Shown here in pieces: positions 48,609-58,480 of a DNA stretch of 64,000 nucleotides. The notes under the pieces were generated by a model. It was not told the origin of the DNA. It was given only the letters and a program-made list of their open reading frames with translations, and made no database searches. Made by a program: the position numbers and the translations under genes. Position 1 is the stretch's first letter. Each line of letters starts with the position of its first letter. Origin of the DNA: Romanomermis culicivorax (taxonomy: Eukaryota; Nematoda; Enoplea; Mermithida; Mermithidae); assembly GCA_963922205.1 (NCBI GenBank), contig CAWUHX010000070.1:186001-250000 (forward strand). The letters run 5' to 3'.

Positions 48609-49875
48609 GCAGTATAGTCATTAAAGACGTATCTATTTTTATGGATCATAATCACATTGTCAAATTCTGCATAAACAATAATTTCTATACCTGGATCAGG
48701 TATCCTATCGGCAAATGTCAATTCTACACTTGTGGAACCATCTCTAATCAAGTCCCAAAGTCCACTACCATCTTCATCAGGTGTAAAATCGAATGTGAAG
48801 CAGCATTGTCCATTTTCAAAATTGAGTCTTCTAATGCCATTCCCCTTGTTATCTTTAGCCATGTCTAAAGTTTCAAAGAGCTGATCATATGCTTGAATAT
48901 ATTTGTTGTTAGCAAAATCAAGTCTTAATAGAGTCACTGGAAAAGTTTGACCACCAGAGACAACCTTGACTTCACTTATACTGTAACATTTAAAATTAAA
49001 TGGAGGTTTTTTGATTTCTCCAGGATATGCATCTGCATTGACACATGCTATAATCATCCTATGGGGCAACTGACCTGTGAATAGAGTATTTAGAGGGGTA
49101 GATTCACCATTTGAACTCATCTGATTAGGTACTTGACTGGTGTTTTTAACATTGCTTTTTCTAGAGCCAATCCAACACTGTCGAGAACTTCATTTTTCCT
49201 GATGAAGAGTTTCATCAGGGAAACTGCCAATTTTGCATTTTCTGCATCACCAGCTGGGCACTGTAATACAAATGGATTACTATTGTGGATCAATTCCAGT
49301 TTGAGCTCAGTATTGCTGAGTAAATATCAATCTTGCATTAGAAGATCAATATGAAGAGGAGCTGTTATTTCAACTGTTTGACCATTTTCAAAGCGCTTTA
49401 CCCTGTCTTTAAATCCCCGACAATCAGAAGTATCTATTTTAGGACCAGCTTCCATAGTATATAAAGAAGACAGTAAGTGACTATTTTTAGCATCAAAACC
49501 AAAATTTAAATCAGTTTCGAAGAATGCTCTGTAGGCATACTCATCCCCACTACCATGAATGAGATGACCATTCAGGAAGAGCTTTACTTGTCTGAAAAAT
49601 GCTTTACCAATCAGATTGACAGGTGAAATTACTGGTGCAGCTCCACCAGCAGGAACTTTGTAAGTAATTTTCAAGGTCATGTACAGATACTTTTGCTAAG
49701 CTGAATTATGTGAGGATCTTGAGGTATAAGAAATCCATATGGACCACCATTTGTGATAGGATTTATCGAGTTAACTTCATCCCAGTAGCCTTGCTTAATT
49801 ACTACTTGTGTGGGAGGTACAGTGAAAAAGTCCTATTCAGACTTTGTACTAATACTAGAAATTGTATCAATTAGA
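48605..49875 (-). pseudogene. P2 major capsid protein (double jelly-roll)
   Basis: Pieces in order: about 49,690-49,870 (FFTVPPTQVVIKQGYWDEVN, NGGPYGFLIP), 49,327-49,680 (LIGKAFFRQVKLFLNGHLIH, YRAFFETDLNFG) and 48,605-49,120 (GQLPHRMIIACVNADAYPG, AYDQLFETLD). These are typical segments of the Polinton double jelly-roll capsid (NPINF-type start, xxNG..I, P.R...). Stops and frame changes near 49,684, 49,326 and 49,125-49,140 break it. The gene ends in an ATGA overlap with the protease. Confidence 0.75.
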
Positions 49876-50262
49876 GCTATGTTTCCTTCTCTTTTCCTTT
49901 GAGAATATATCATTTTTCTCAACTTTTACACTTTTTAGTCTAGTCCCCAAGCCTCTTCCAGTCTGCAAGGCGTCTCCTGCACTGTGGGCCAACTTGAAGA
50001 GTGCTGCTCGGCCATGTTTTTCTTGAGACTCTTTAATAGATCGACCTTCTCCTAAATCTCCAGCCATATAAGCACTTGTGGATAGCGCTTGCTCACCAAT
50101 ATGACCAGCAGCTGACTTAATAACAGGAATGGTCATTCTGAATAGTGATCTAAAGAAGCTTGCTAGACCTCCTCCATGCTGATAGGGACTGCCCTTTGAA
50201 GCCTTTGAAACCATGGCCCATTTGTTCAGCTTGTTCAGTGTAGTACTGAAGCCAAGTTGCAT
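49867..50262 (-). CDS. P2 hydrophobic virion-type protein
   Basis: 131 codons. Gly-rich start and a hydrophobic helix (GGGLASFFRSLFRMTIPVIK), then SAAGHIGEQALSTSAYMAGD and a basic tail (KEKRRKHSSN). This pattern is shared by a small protein of many invertebrate Polintons, compared by others to adenovirus core or membrane-lytic proteins. It lies directly upstream of the capsid gene. Role inferred from position. Confidence 0.6.
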   Translation of the reverse strand: MQLGFSTTLNKLNKWAMVSKASKGSPYQHGGGLASFFRSLFRMTIPVIKSAAGHIGEQALSTSAYMAGDLGEGRSIKESQEKHGRAALFKLAHSAGDALQTGRGLGTRLKSVKVEKNDIFSKEKRRKHSSN

Positions 50263-50476
50263 AATCTTCAGGATTAAAGTATCACTTCACCTTTATAAAT
50301 TTACAAAATGCTCTAAACTACAACTTTTATACTTTTCCAAATTTTAACCATCTAGACTTTGGTGTAATGCTTTTGGGTACCTTAATCTTTTTATTATCTA
50401 CAGGGCCACTCAGTGAAGCCAATGTTTCATCACTTTTACCTCCAACATTTAACTTGGACTTATTTACAAAAGGATA

Positions 50477-51056
50477 TCAAGGCATATTCTCCTTTAAGAG
50501 GTTCTTTACAAACAATTCTGACCCTATTGCTTGCTGACGCCTGGGACCAACTCTCACCACATCAGAAATCAAATCAACAATGTTGGTTCCACTTATTTTG
50601 ATGCCCTTCAGAATCATTTCTCCTTTATCTGACCACTCCATGTGAGGATTATCTTTAGCATAATCATATAGCATTTAAGCCTGACTATTCCACCTTTTTG
50701 ATACAATTTTCATGGTTTTTTCATGCAGAACATCTTTTCTCGGGATAACAATGACAGCACTCTCAGCAGTGTCTGACTTTTTCTTGCTTCGGTGTTATTT
50801 CTTCCAGATCAGGAATGGGGTGTTCTGCAACAGGTTCACTAATTGTCAACTCATAAGGCCTGGTTTGATCCTGTATAGCCTGCCTATATCTGCGCAACAC
50901 TTGATTGTATAAGATTATCTTCCTGTCTGAGGGCAAGGACTTGTTAGTTAGAATATCCTTCATTTCTTTATCCAGAGCAGTCACTACATTAGCTGCTATG
51001 TCTTCCCTATGACCAATGTCAAGTGGTACAAAAATCATTTTATTTGCATGCATCAA
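50477..51056 (-). pseudogene. P2 conserved Polinton protein, two pieces
   Basis: The first piece (50,763-51,056) reads KMIFVPLDIGHREDIAANVV, LDKEMKDILTNK and LYNQVLRRYRQA. The second (50,477-50,674) reads EWSDKGEMILKGIKISGTNI and VDLISDVVRVGPRRQ. Together they follow a protein of about 200-250 residues common in invertebrate Polintons, with stops in between at about 50,675-50,765. Function unknown; possibly structural. Confidence 0.55.
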
Positions 51057-51283
51057 TTTTTTATAATTGCATTTGCTAGTAATTGTCCAGCTATTCTTAA
51101 AATTGGTGCCAATAATACAGGCAAAAATCCACCTTTTTGTTCTAGAATTTCTCGTCTTTTGCTGAGACTTGGTTTCTCATCTGCTAATACTCTTAAATGT
51201 CCCTTGTGGGAACTTAATTTATTCAAGGTAGTTCTGTCAACTTTTATATTGCCTTCCAGAAAGTTGAGTATACATTCACCCAA
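51053..51283 (-). CDS. P2 small protein with C-terminal hydrophobic helix
   Basis: 76 codons: ECILNFLEGNIKVDRTTLNK, then a basic stretch and GGFLPVLLAPILRIAGQLLA. The family is frequent in invertebrate Polintons next to the previous gene; function unknown. Overlaps that gene's start by four bases. Confidence 0.55.
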   Translation of the reverse strand: MGECILNFLEGNIKVDRTTLNKLSSHKGHLRVLADEKPSLSKRREILEQKGGFLPVLLAPILRIAGQLLANAIIKN

Positions 51284-51428
51284 ACACAGTATCAGTTCTC
51301 AATCAGCAGTGCTAATAATAGCTTTATGTTGCTTGGGTTTAGCCTAAGCTAGCACCTTGATGTAATCAATATTATGTCTAAGAGGATCATAAGGCATTTT
51401 GACTTTACAACTGAAGAATATACAACTT
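51284..51428. other. short P2 spacer
   Basis: No conserved frame recognised. Confidence 0.4.
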
Positions 51429-52000
51429 TTATGCTTTCGGCACATATACCATGGAAAATTTTGAGAAAATATCAGCTCTGAGTCTAAGTTTATCCAGAGT
51501 TGTTTGAGAAAGACAAATAATTATATAACTGTACGGGTTAAATGAGGCATCTTCAAAAGACTCCAGAAAGTACTTTATTTCATCAGGAAACAACTGTCTT
51601 GCCAAAGTTTTTACTTGGAGTCTATCTGGAGAATTCTTCATCAAAATGAGGTACTCTGCATTTATTCTAGATGTTCTTAGACGCTCGAAGAAAGCATTTT
51701 GCACAATGCATATCACAGACACATACATGTGATGACATCCATGAGTAAAAAGAATGTCCAGATGCTTTTTTTGCCATTTCCTGCATCAGATCATCTAGTA
51801 TAACAAGCTAAGGTACAGGACTCAGCTCTCTAATCAACTTCATGTCAGGTAATCCCTGATAGAAGTTGATCCTGCCAGACAAGTCATTGTAGACTGGCTG
51901 CTTCTCACTAAAGAACCAGTGAATAAATATATGAGGTTATTCATTGTGATAAGACCACCCCATTTGAGGGCTTTTGGGACAACGTCACCAAGGACAGTCA
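51429..52000 (-). pseudogene. P2 FtsK/A32-type DNA packaging ATPase
   Basis: Recognisable order: NFYQGLPDM; LVILDDLMQEM (Walker B, near 51,795-51,830); then the open frame 51,429-51,728 with VQNAFFERLRTSRINAEYLI, RLQVKTLARQLFPDEIKYFL and SFEDASFNPYSYIIICL. Stops and frame changes lie near 51,730-51,950. A P-loop could not be recognised upstream. The protein pumps DNA into capsids in related viruses and Polintons. Confidence 0.7.
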
Positions 52001-52189
52001 AGAAGGGGATGCCGATCCTGAATTGGTGATGATTGCAGATACATTCAAACTGCTTGGTAACACTGGATATAGAAAAACCTCGACCAACAAGGAAAGCCAT
52101 GTGGATGTCTTCTACATAGACCTACTTAAAAAAAATAAAGTGCATAACAGAAAACTGTTATGAAGTCCATTTGAGAAAAAAAGAAATTG

Positions 52190-52760
52190 TTTTAGACCTC
52201 CCCTGTAGTTGGCCTCTCTGTATACAATTAAGCCAAAGTCCAAATGTTACAGTTCTTCTATGATGTGCTCCAAAAATATTTTGACCCCTCAGATTATCAG
52301 TGTATCGAAACAGACACTGATGGCATCTACCTCGCAATATCTGCTCCAAATGTTTTGGATATTGTAAAGCCTGAACTAAAGGATGAATTTTTGAATAGAA
52401 TTTATCCAAAATGGTTTGTGATAAAACTAGAGCAAAAAAGAATCCCAGGTCTATTAAAAGTAGAGTGGCAAGGAACAGTCATGTGCTCCCTATCCACCAA
52501 AACGTATATTGGGGTTGGAAAAAAAGAGAAAAAGATTAGCTGCAAAGGGCTAATGAAAAAAAACAAACAACTTAATCTTTGAGAAATATGCTACTGTTCT
52601 TGAGACTATGGAACCCTGGAATGGTGGAAGCATTGGATTTAGAATGCAAGGAGATAGCAAAATTTTGACATACATCCAACAGAAGCAAGGCCTACCCTTC
52701 CTGTATATAAAAAGAACAGTCCTAGATGATGGCATAACAACTGTACCATTGGACTCGTGA
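52190..52760 (+). pseudogene. P2 protein-primed DNA polymerase B, 3' fragment
   Basis: The plus strand reads MLQFFYDVLQKYFDPSDYQC followed by IETDTDGIYLAISAP, the palm motif C (DTD) of Polinton-type family B polymerases. It then reads PGLLKVEWQGTVMCSLSTKT and YIGVGKKEKKISCKG. After a frame change near 52,575 come FRMQGDSKILTYIQQKQGL and KRTVLDDGITTVPLDS, the family C-terminus. An in-frame TAA lies upstream near 52,230. Exonuclease, TPR and motif A regions are absent. It converges with the minus-strand genes. Confidence 0.8.
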
Positions 52761-53088
52761 TGTTTCTTTCATTTATCTATATTTTCAACTATGGTTATAT
52801 TAGTATGTCTACAGTGTAGACATTCTTTCTTTAACACAGAGAAGAGAATGTTTCAGCAGTACAAACAAAAATGAATTGCCACTTCATTTTTTTTGAATTT
52901 GTGAATTTTTAGCAAGGCACTAGATGCATGGTGAGGAGCCACTGATGGGCTAGGGTCATGCAACTCTGTGCTGGGTTTCAGGTGCATGGTGAGGAGCCAA
53001 TGAGGGTCTGACATCAGGCAAATATGAGTAGTGCAAGACTTCTGGTGATTCTGACTCAAATACTGCATGACTATTCTCCAATATGTAG
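52761..53088. other. P2 region between PolB and right TIR
   Basis: Contains two copies of GGTGAGGAGCCA (about 52,930 and 52,990). No gene recognised. Confidence 0.5.
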
Positions 53089-53609
53089 GTACTTTCTATG
53101 AAAGTACTGGCGCCACATGCGCACTAGCCTCCCCCCCCCCCCCCCCTTGGTGCTGGGACTGATCCTGTAATCAGTGCAAATGAGTACACAATTTCTGGTG
53201 GTGGCAGAGGGCAGCAGCGGCCATGCATAATAACAAATCACATAAATGGTGGAGCTTGCACTAAATTTAGGCTTATGTCCTAAATGGGTCATGTTGGTAG
53301 AGCTCGAGCTAAATTTAGGCTTTTGTCCTAAATGGGTCATAATAGATCTCATTGAGCTGATTCCGAAAAGCACTATATATGTTACATTATTTCGAGTTTT
53401 AACAGAGATGTGGGTGGGCCAAGTTTCATGAACTTTTTCTTTCTACCCCAGGTATGATGTCATGCTTCTTTCCAGCCGAAAAAATGACGTCCTAGTAATC
53501 GGAGGAAGGCCAGCTATGTTTTGTGTGTCGGGGAGGTTGTGATTTTTTTTCCAAGTCCAACGCCTATCTTTAACATGGGCCCAGGAGCTTTTTATGATCA
53601 GGCCCCCCT
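53089..53609 (-). repeat. P2 right terminal inverted repeat
   Basis: Complement of the left repeat, including palindrome GTACTTTCTATGAAAGTAC (53,089-53,107) and AACATGGGCCCAGGAGC near the end. A 50 bp block (AAATTTAGGCTT..GTCCTAAATGGGTCAT) is tandemly doubled at about 53,255-53,345. A C run of 17 lies at 53,130. Confidence 0.8.
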
Positions 53610-54900
53610 ATCAAGCCTTTCTTGAATTTGAAACTTAACTACAGGACGTTGTTCAATGGGAGCACGATAGTAGTGTCTAGTGATGGGTTGCGCATCACCA
53701 GTATCGATGTTCACCATGAGTTCGAGAGTAAAGGTAGGAGGATCACCAGGTAAGCTGAAAACATCCCAATACCTTTTGAGTATCTTAATGGCTTCAGCCT
53801 TCTGAGTGGGCGAGACAGAGGTATTTTGAGTCATTTTTCGAAGGGCTAAGTGAAGTTTTTGAGAATCAGAAGTGTTAGGTAAAGAATGATCTAATGCAGG
53901 AGGTTGATGATCAGCTGGATCACACTGGGATGCAGCTACAGCAACTCGAGAAAGGATATCTTGTGAGCCAGTATGCGACCTTCCCAAAGAGTGCTTTCCA
54001 TCAGCAACTACTTGGTTATCGCTAAGCTCAAGACAGTTTTGAGAATTGTTGACAAACAGAAGTGGACAAATTCCATTACAGATATTAATCACCAAAGTTT
54101 CTATGGGAAATTTTTCACGGTTTAAAGTGTTAGGTGCAGGTTGAACTGTTAAATCAGGTATGGATGCATCTGTTTGTGGAAAAATATGACCACAAATCCA
54201 ATGTTGAGAATAAGGTTGAATCTTAACAGGAGCAGCAGCAACAATAAAGGTAGGTTCAGCAAGTTCACCAACAACTAGATTGTTGGGATCAACAACTGTG
54301 GAAGTGTCTGTTTGAATAGGTTGATCAGGGGATTCAGCTTCAATCTCTTCAACTTGCTCATCACTTTCAGAGGATTGATAGTCTGAAGAATGTGCATGAA
54401 TTGGAATTTCTTCTAGAATAAGTCCTTCAAGACTGACAAGAGTAGAAATTATTTCAGGTGAGTTAGGCAAATGTCTAGGAATTGTGGTAAGAGATTGTTG
54501 TTTATTGGCTATCTCAAAGTATCCTTACTTAAAGTTCAGAATGGCTTCGACATCAGGATGAGTCAGAAAGTCAGCACCAATGACGCACTGGTCGCCAGTT
54601 TCATCATGGAGAATGATGCATTTCAGAAGATGTTGACTGAAATCAGATTCAATTGTAAATAGAACCCAACTGTGGGTCTTTACCACTGCTCCATCTCTGA
54701 CAGGTATGAGGCCACAGACAGGTAGAGGGGTATCAATCTTCTCAAAAGCTCTTCTAACAAGACCAGATGATAACAGAGAACACTGAGCGCCTGTATCGAT
54801 GAGAGCATTTGCAGTTATGCCTCCAATTTTGATAGGAATGAGGAAGGCATTAGTAGGTAGATAGTTTTTTACATAATTATCAGAAACAGGAGTTCAGTTA
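53610..54900 (-). pseudogene. element B protease and start of RT
   Basis: Homologous to residues about 240-660 of the element A polyprotein. [10 protein letters not shown] lies near 54,784-54,830 in one frame. The 53,598-54,470 frame has LVVGELAEPTFIVAAAPVKI, GICPLLFVNNSQN, VFSLPGDPPTF and VNIDTGDAQPITRHYYRAPI, ending QIQERLD at the P2 boundary. RT catalytic motifs, RNase H and integrase are absent from this copy. Confidence 0.8.
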
Positions 54901-57738
54901 CCTATATGGCATATTGCTGGGTATGCGATCTAAGGATCATTCCCTGAGATGTCTTCTGCATCCCAACTAATAATACCAGGAGAGAACAGAGTGGCATTGG
55001 CAGGATTATCAGCTTAGTATCAGTAGGAACCATATTTGCAGAAGGTGGTTGGGAAACTGATTCAAATTGTTGAGTAGCTTCAGGAGTACTAGAAATCAGA
55101 GTTCGAGTTTGAGGAGCAGGTATTGCAAGAGGAGTAGAGATTGTCCTAGTAAAACGCCTATTATTAGCAGAACACTCGGCCCAAGGGTTTGATGGAGCAA
55201 TCCCATTGGGGTAAGTGTGATACTCAACAGGAAAATTAGCAGAATCATAATGAGGAAAAGAAGTGACAACCTTACACACATCAGCATCATGGTTAACATA
55301 TGTGTTAAAATACGAGCTGTGACTGCCAGGATAACAAGAGTTTCCTCTATTACTGTAGCTGTCTCTGTTGTTTTGCCAATTTGGGGTGATGCGAACATTG
55401 TTGCCAAAGTTGGGATTGTAACGGTTTGAGTACCTATTTGCAGTGGGGACTAATGCGCTTTAACAATTTGCAATCTGCAGTGTTGTGTGTGTTGCTTTTA
55501 TGAGCCTCACACCAATGACTAGTGGATTGGATAGATAAAGGTCGATTGGGATCTCTACTCTGAGACCTACCCTAAGGAGAATGAAAGTCAGAACGAATAT
55601 CAGAACATGATTGATCCCAGCTGCCTGAGGCCGAAAATTCATGATGAGCACAGTTATCCCATTCTTCTATTAGTGGGATATTGAGAATGAGAAGGTCCAG
55701 AATCAGAAGTGAACTCACGTTGCCTGTGACTATGAACTCCATGAGCGATTTGCTGAAGAAGGTCAGTAATCTTACCTACAGGAACAGTAGCTTCACTAAA
55801 ATATACTCTAGGTTTATCAGAAGTGGAATTATCAGAATTACAATGAGGAGATTGTGAATGAGGAAAACGTCTCCTATAATGAGGTATTTGAGAAGGAGGA
55901 GCAGGAGGTTGCTGTTGAGAATGAGGATCAGCTTGATTTATGAGAATGGGTCATTCTGTGGTGCCAATCTCAGCTTTTGTAGCATCGAGAATCTTAGGAG
56001 CTTTAGAGACAGCAGTGGCAAGTTGTTGAACAGTAGTGAATTCCTGCGCATCGTCTCTAATTGAAATTTGGTAGAAAATAGGCATTTTCATCAAAAACGT
56101 CTTGATGACTTTTTGATGGCAGAATTTCTGATCCTTATCTTGAAATAGAAGTTGAACGTAAGTCATGACTCAGCTGTGAAAAGCAGCAGGGTCTTCCACC
56201 GAGCTCGGCATCATTGAGTCTAACTCACATTCAAGGCTCATCTTATTGCAAGTAGGAGCAAGAGAAAACAAACATATGCTTAACTTCCTCATGGTCATTG
56301 ATGTCCTGAATAATATCACTAGGAGCATCACAAGTTAATCTGCCAAGTGTGCTGATCTTGACAGAATTGCTTAGTCAAAACTGAACTCAATTTCAAGATG
56401 AATGAAAAAGCCTAGCAATTGCTTATCGTGAGTTTCTTCTTTAATGCAAAGGGATGTCATATTCTTAACTATTCCTTCAATTCCGCTTTCCTCGTCATGA
56501 TGTGATGGGTTGTGAATATCAGCAGTGTCGTAACCATAGTTATGTGAAAAATTGATAGGAGGACAATCAGAGAAACCAGGTGGAGAGACAGTATGCGAGG
56601 AATTATGAGGTATCTTAGACTAAGATATATGCTCTTCTTCAATTAAGGAAGAATTGCGGTGACTAAGAGGATTAAATTGCTCAGAATTATGAGTTTTTAA
56701 CTTAACTACAGGAGCTATGGCAGGTATGTGAGATGTTAGAGGTACAGTACTAGTGATAGGTACACTCTGAGAAGCCAGATGTCCAAGTTGAAGAACAGAA
56801 ATAGGAGGGTTACTAAAATTACCTACGTGATTTGGGGCAGAGGAATTAACTGAGGTTGCAGAAACAAAAAGCTTAAACTGTTCCATTAAACTATTCAGAT
56901 GGGCAGACATGGCAGCAGTTTGACTTTGTTGAGTTTCGGAAAGCTTCGTTTGTTTCTCTTGAGGTTTGCTCAAAAGTCACAAATTTTGTTCCTCACTCTC
57001 TCGGGTTTTTTCTTCAACAAAACTGAGAATCTGATTAACATTGGCAGTAGTAGGAATATTTTGCTGAACTACCATAGTATCTTCCGCCAAAGCAGTTAAC
57101 TGTGCCAAAGCTTCTGCTCGAAAATTTTCAATCTCAGCTGTACAGGCATCATCGATGCTTTTAGGCTGAGATTTCCAACTCTTAGGAGGGTGAGATGAGG
57201 ACAGTAATAAATAATCAACATTTACATTATCATAATCAGAAGAAACAGGTTGTAAAGAAGTTTGTTGAGAGCTAGAAATAGCATGGTATGATAGCAAGAG
57301 CTAAATTTGCGAGGCAGTGTTTGCTTGAGAACTGGTAACCCCAATAGGAGCAATGGCCGATTGCAAAACTGGAGCTGCAACGGACTGAGGCAGCGGTGCC
57401 AAGGAAACAGAATTAACAGGAATAGGTTGAGCTGAATTCAGAATATTAACTACTTAAGGTGACTGAGCAGATACATTTTGACGTACCTGAGGTTGAATTC
57501 CAGGCGTCAGATTTGCTGAAAATTGCGCCTGATCCAAAGAATCCTGAGGACCCAATCTCACCTGTAGTAAAGTGAGAGTCGACTCCGCAACTAACTGCAC
57601 ATCTTGCACTGGTTGTGCAGAAACTACACTATCTGAGGACTCAGAGGAAAATAGTGAAGTGCTATGTGTGGTGGGAGCAACTAGTGAAGGGCTATTTGCT
57701 GGTGGGGTATGAGGAACTGTTTGTGAATTTGTTAGCAT
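54901..57738 (-). pseudogene. gag: element B gag
   Basis: Many short frames: 57,454-57,738 (probable start, Ser/Thr/Gln-rich), 56,977-57,297, 56,620-56,973, 55,951-56,166 (MTYVQLLFQDKDQKFCHQ, MKMPIFYQISIRDDAQEF) and a CHHC knuckle near 55,483-55,524 ([14 protein letters not shown]). The 54,902-55,407 frames correspond to the disordered part before the protease. Order and spacing match element A. Confidence 0.75.
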
Positions 57739-57872
57739 TTTGTAAAAACTGGGAAAATATCCTAAGGCAGATGTCCTATGAGGTCTGGCCTCCAGTATTT
57801 GGTTAGAAGTAAAGGAAACTGGGCCTCAACACAGATAAAGTAAGTACTTAGTAAACCTAAATGGATCACCAG

Positions 57873-58157
57873 TGTTATATTTTTATTCTTTTCTTTTATT
57901 TTTAATGGGGACTCTGGATCTGGTGATCCACCAAAAACATAAGATTTGATTTTGAAGCCAAGAAATTTTGAAGCGGGAGTTTTTTCCAAGAGGTTCAGAC
58001 CTTAATACCAAGACTTACCTAGCACTGGGCCGGGGCATGTACGCCTTTTTGTTTTGGGACAAACGCTCAAAATTTTTGTAAAGCAGGGTTGTAAAGATCA
58101 AGAAGTTCTAAAGTGACATTAAAACAGTTATGGGAGACTGGAAATGTCACTACAACA
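57873..58157 (-). repeat. element B 5' LTR
   Basis: 285 bp. In plus orientation it starts TGTTATATTTTTATTC and ends GTCACTACAACA. Both ends match the 3' LTR; the centre differs. TAAC follows. Confidence 0.8.
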
Positions 58158-58480
58158 TAACTTTCATACAGAAAAATTTTACTGTAGTTGATGCCAGGGG
58201 TTGTACAAAATGCACGATGCTGCAGAATATACTTTTTTACAGAGATAGAAAATTTTTTTAGAAAGAATGAAAATCCAATATAAAGAGAGTGAATTTTTTC
58301 CAACTCCAACCCAAGTTCTCAAGAATCTAGTTGAATCATTTTTCTTGCTTGGCAGCTATCCAAACAAGTATATTCTTTTTTCTGCCCCATCGAGGCATTT
58401 TCTAATAAACTAACGGTGTATATACCTTACACATTAAAAAACAGAAAAAAATTCGATAGGCCATAAAGTGCACAAGTGCC

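Larger units (their letters stand above)
45808..53609. mobile_element. Polinton/Maverick P2 with TBP gene
   Basis: 7.8 kb element with inverted terminal repeats starting AGGGGGC on the left and, in reverse, AGGGGGGCC on the right. The ends contain TAAAAAGCTCC and CATGTTAAAGATAG. Genes inside: TBP homologue, minor capsid, adenain-like protease, major capsid, small proteins, packaging ATPase (minus strand) and the 3' part of PolB (plus strand). No integrase was found. Flanking hexamers differ (GTATAG, ATCAAG) and B lacks RT palm to integrase here, so insertion came with a deletion or was followed by rearrangement. Shorter than usual Polintons (15-20 kb). Confidence 0.85.
26398..58157 (-). mobile_element. 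Ty3/gypsy-type LTR retrotransposon B, host of A and P2
   Basis: LTRs at 26,398-26,745 and 57,873-58,157 (ends TGTTATATTTTTATTC and TACAACA), with a perfect 4 bp duplication TAAC (26,394-26,397, 58,158-58,161). The polypurine tract (minus strand GCAAGGGGGAGGGG) is identical to that of element A. After removal of A and P2, B carries gag, protease, the start of RT, an exonuclease-like region and a long 3' coding region. RT palm, RNase H and integrase are missing at the P2 junction. More AT-rich and more decayed than A. Confidence 0.85.
25971..58412. mobile_element. TIR element T2 enclosing retrotransposon B
   Basis: Inverted repeats of about 210 bp begin GTTTATTAGAAAATGCC at 25,973 and, in reverse, at 58,410. 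They continue through CCAAGCAAGAAAAATGATTC to GTATATTCTGCAGCA. TA flanks both ends, as in Tc1/mariner-type targets. Without B the element is under 700 bp and noncoding. Confidence 0.8.
23819..58480. mobile_element. TIR element T1 enclosing the whole nested cluster
   Basis: Inverted ends: left GGTACTTATGCAATTTATGG, right (reverse) GGCACTTGTGCACTTTATGG, continuing as CCTAT then ATGTG and GTATATAC. Flanking octamers CAAGTTGG and GAAATTGA each differ slightly from GAAATTGG at the empty site in R1 (near 10,760), consistent with an 8 bp target duplication. T1's own sequence is about 2.2 kb (23,819-25,970 and 58,413-58,480), with an internal inverted segment (GCTAGCTAGTTTTTTAA near 23,890 against 24,473). 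No transposase is visible. Same end family as 61,260-61,533. Confidence 0.75.

Noticed and set aside
51840..52100. Open frame with LTVLGDVVPKALKWGG as a separate gene
   Set aside because: It lies where the ATPase P-loop region should be and overlaps PolB territory on the other strand. No family fits, and it is probably a frame of decayed DNA.
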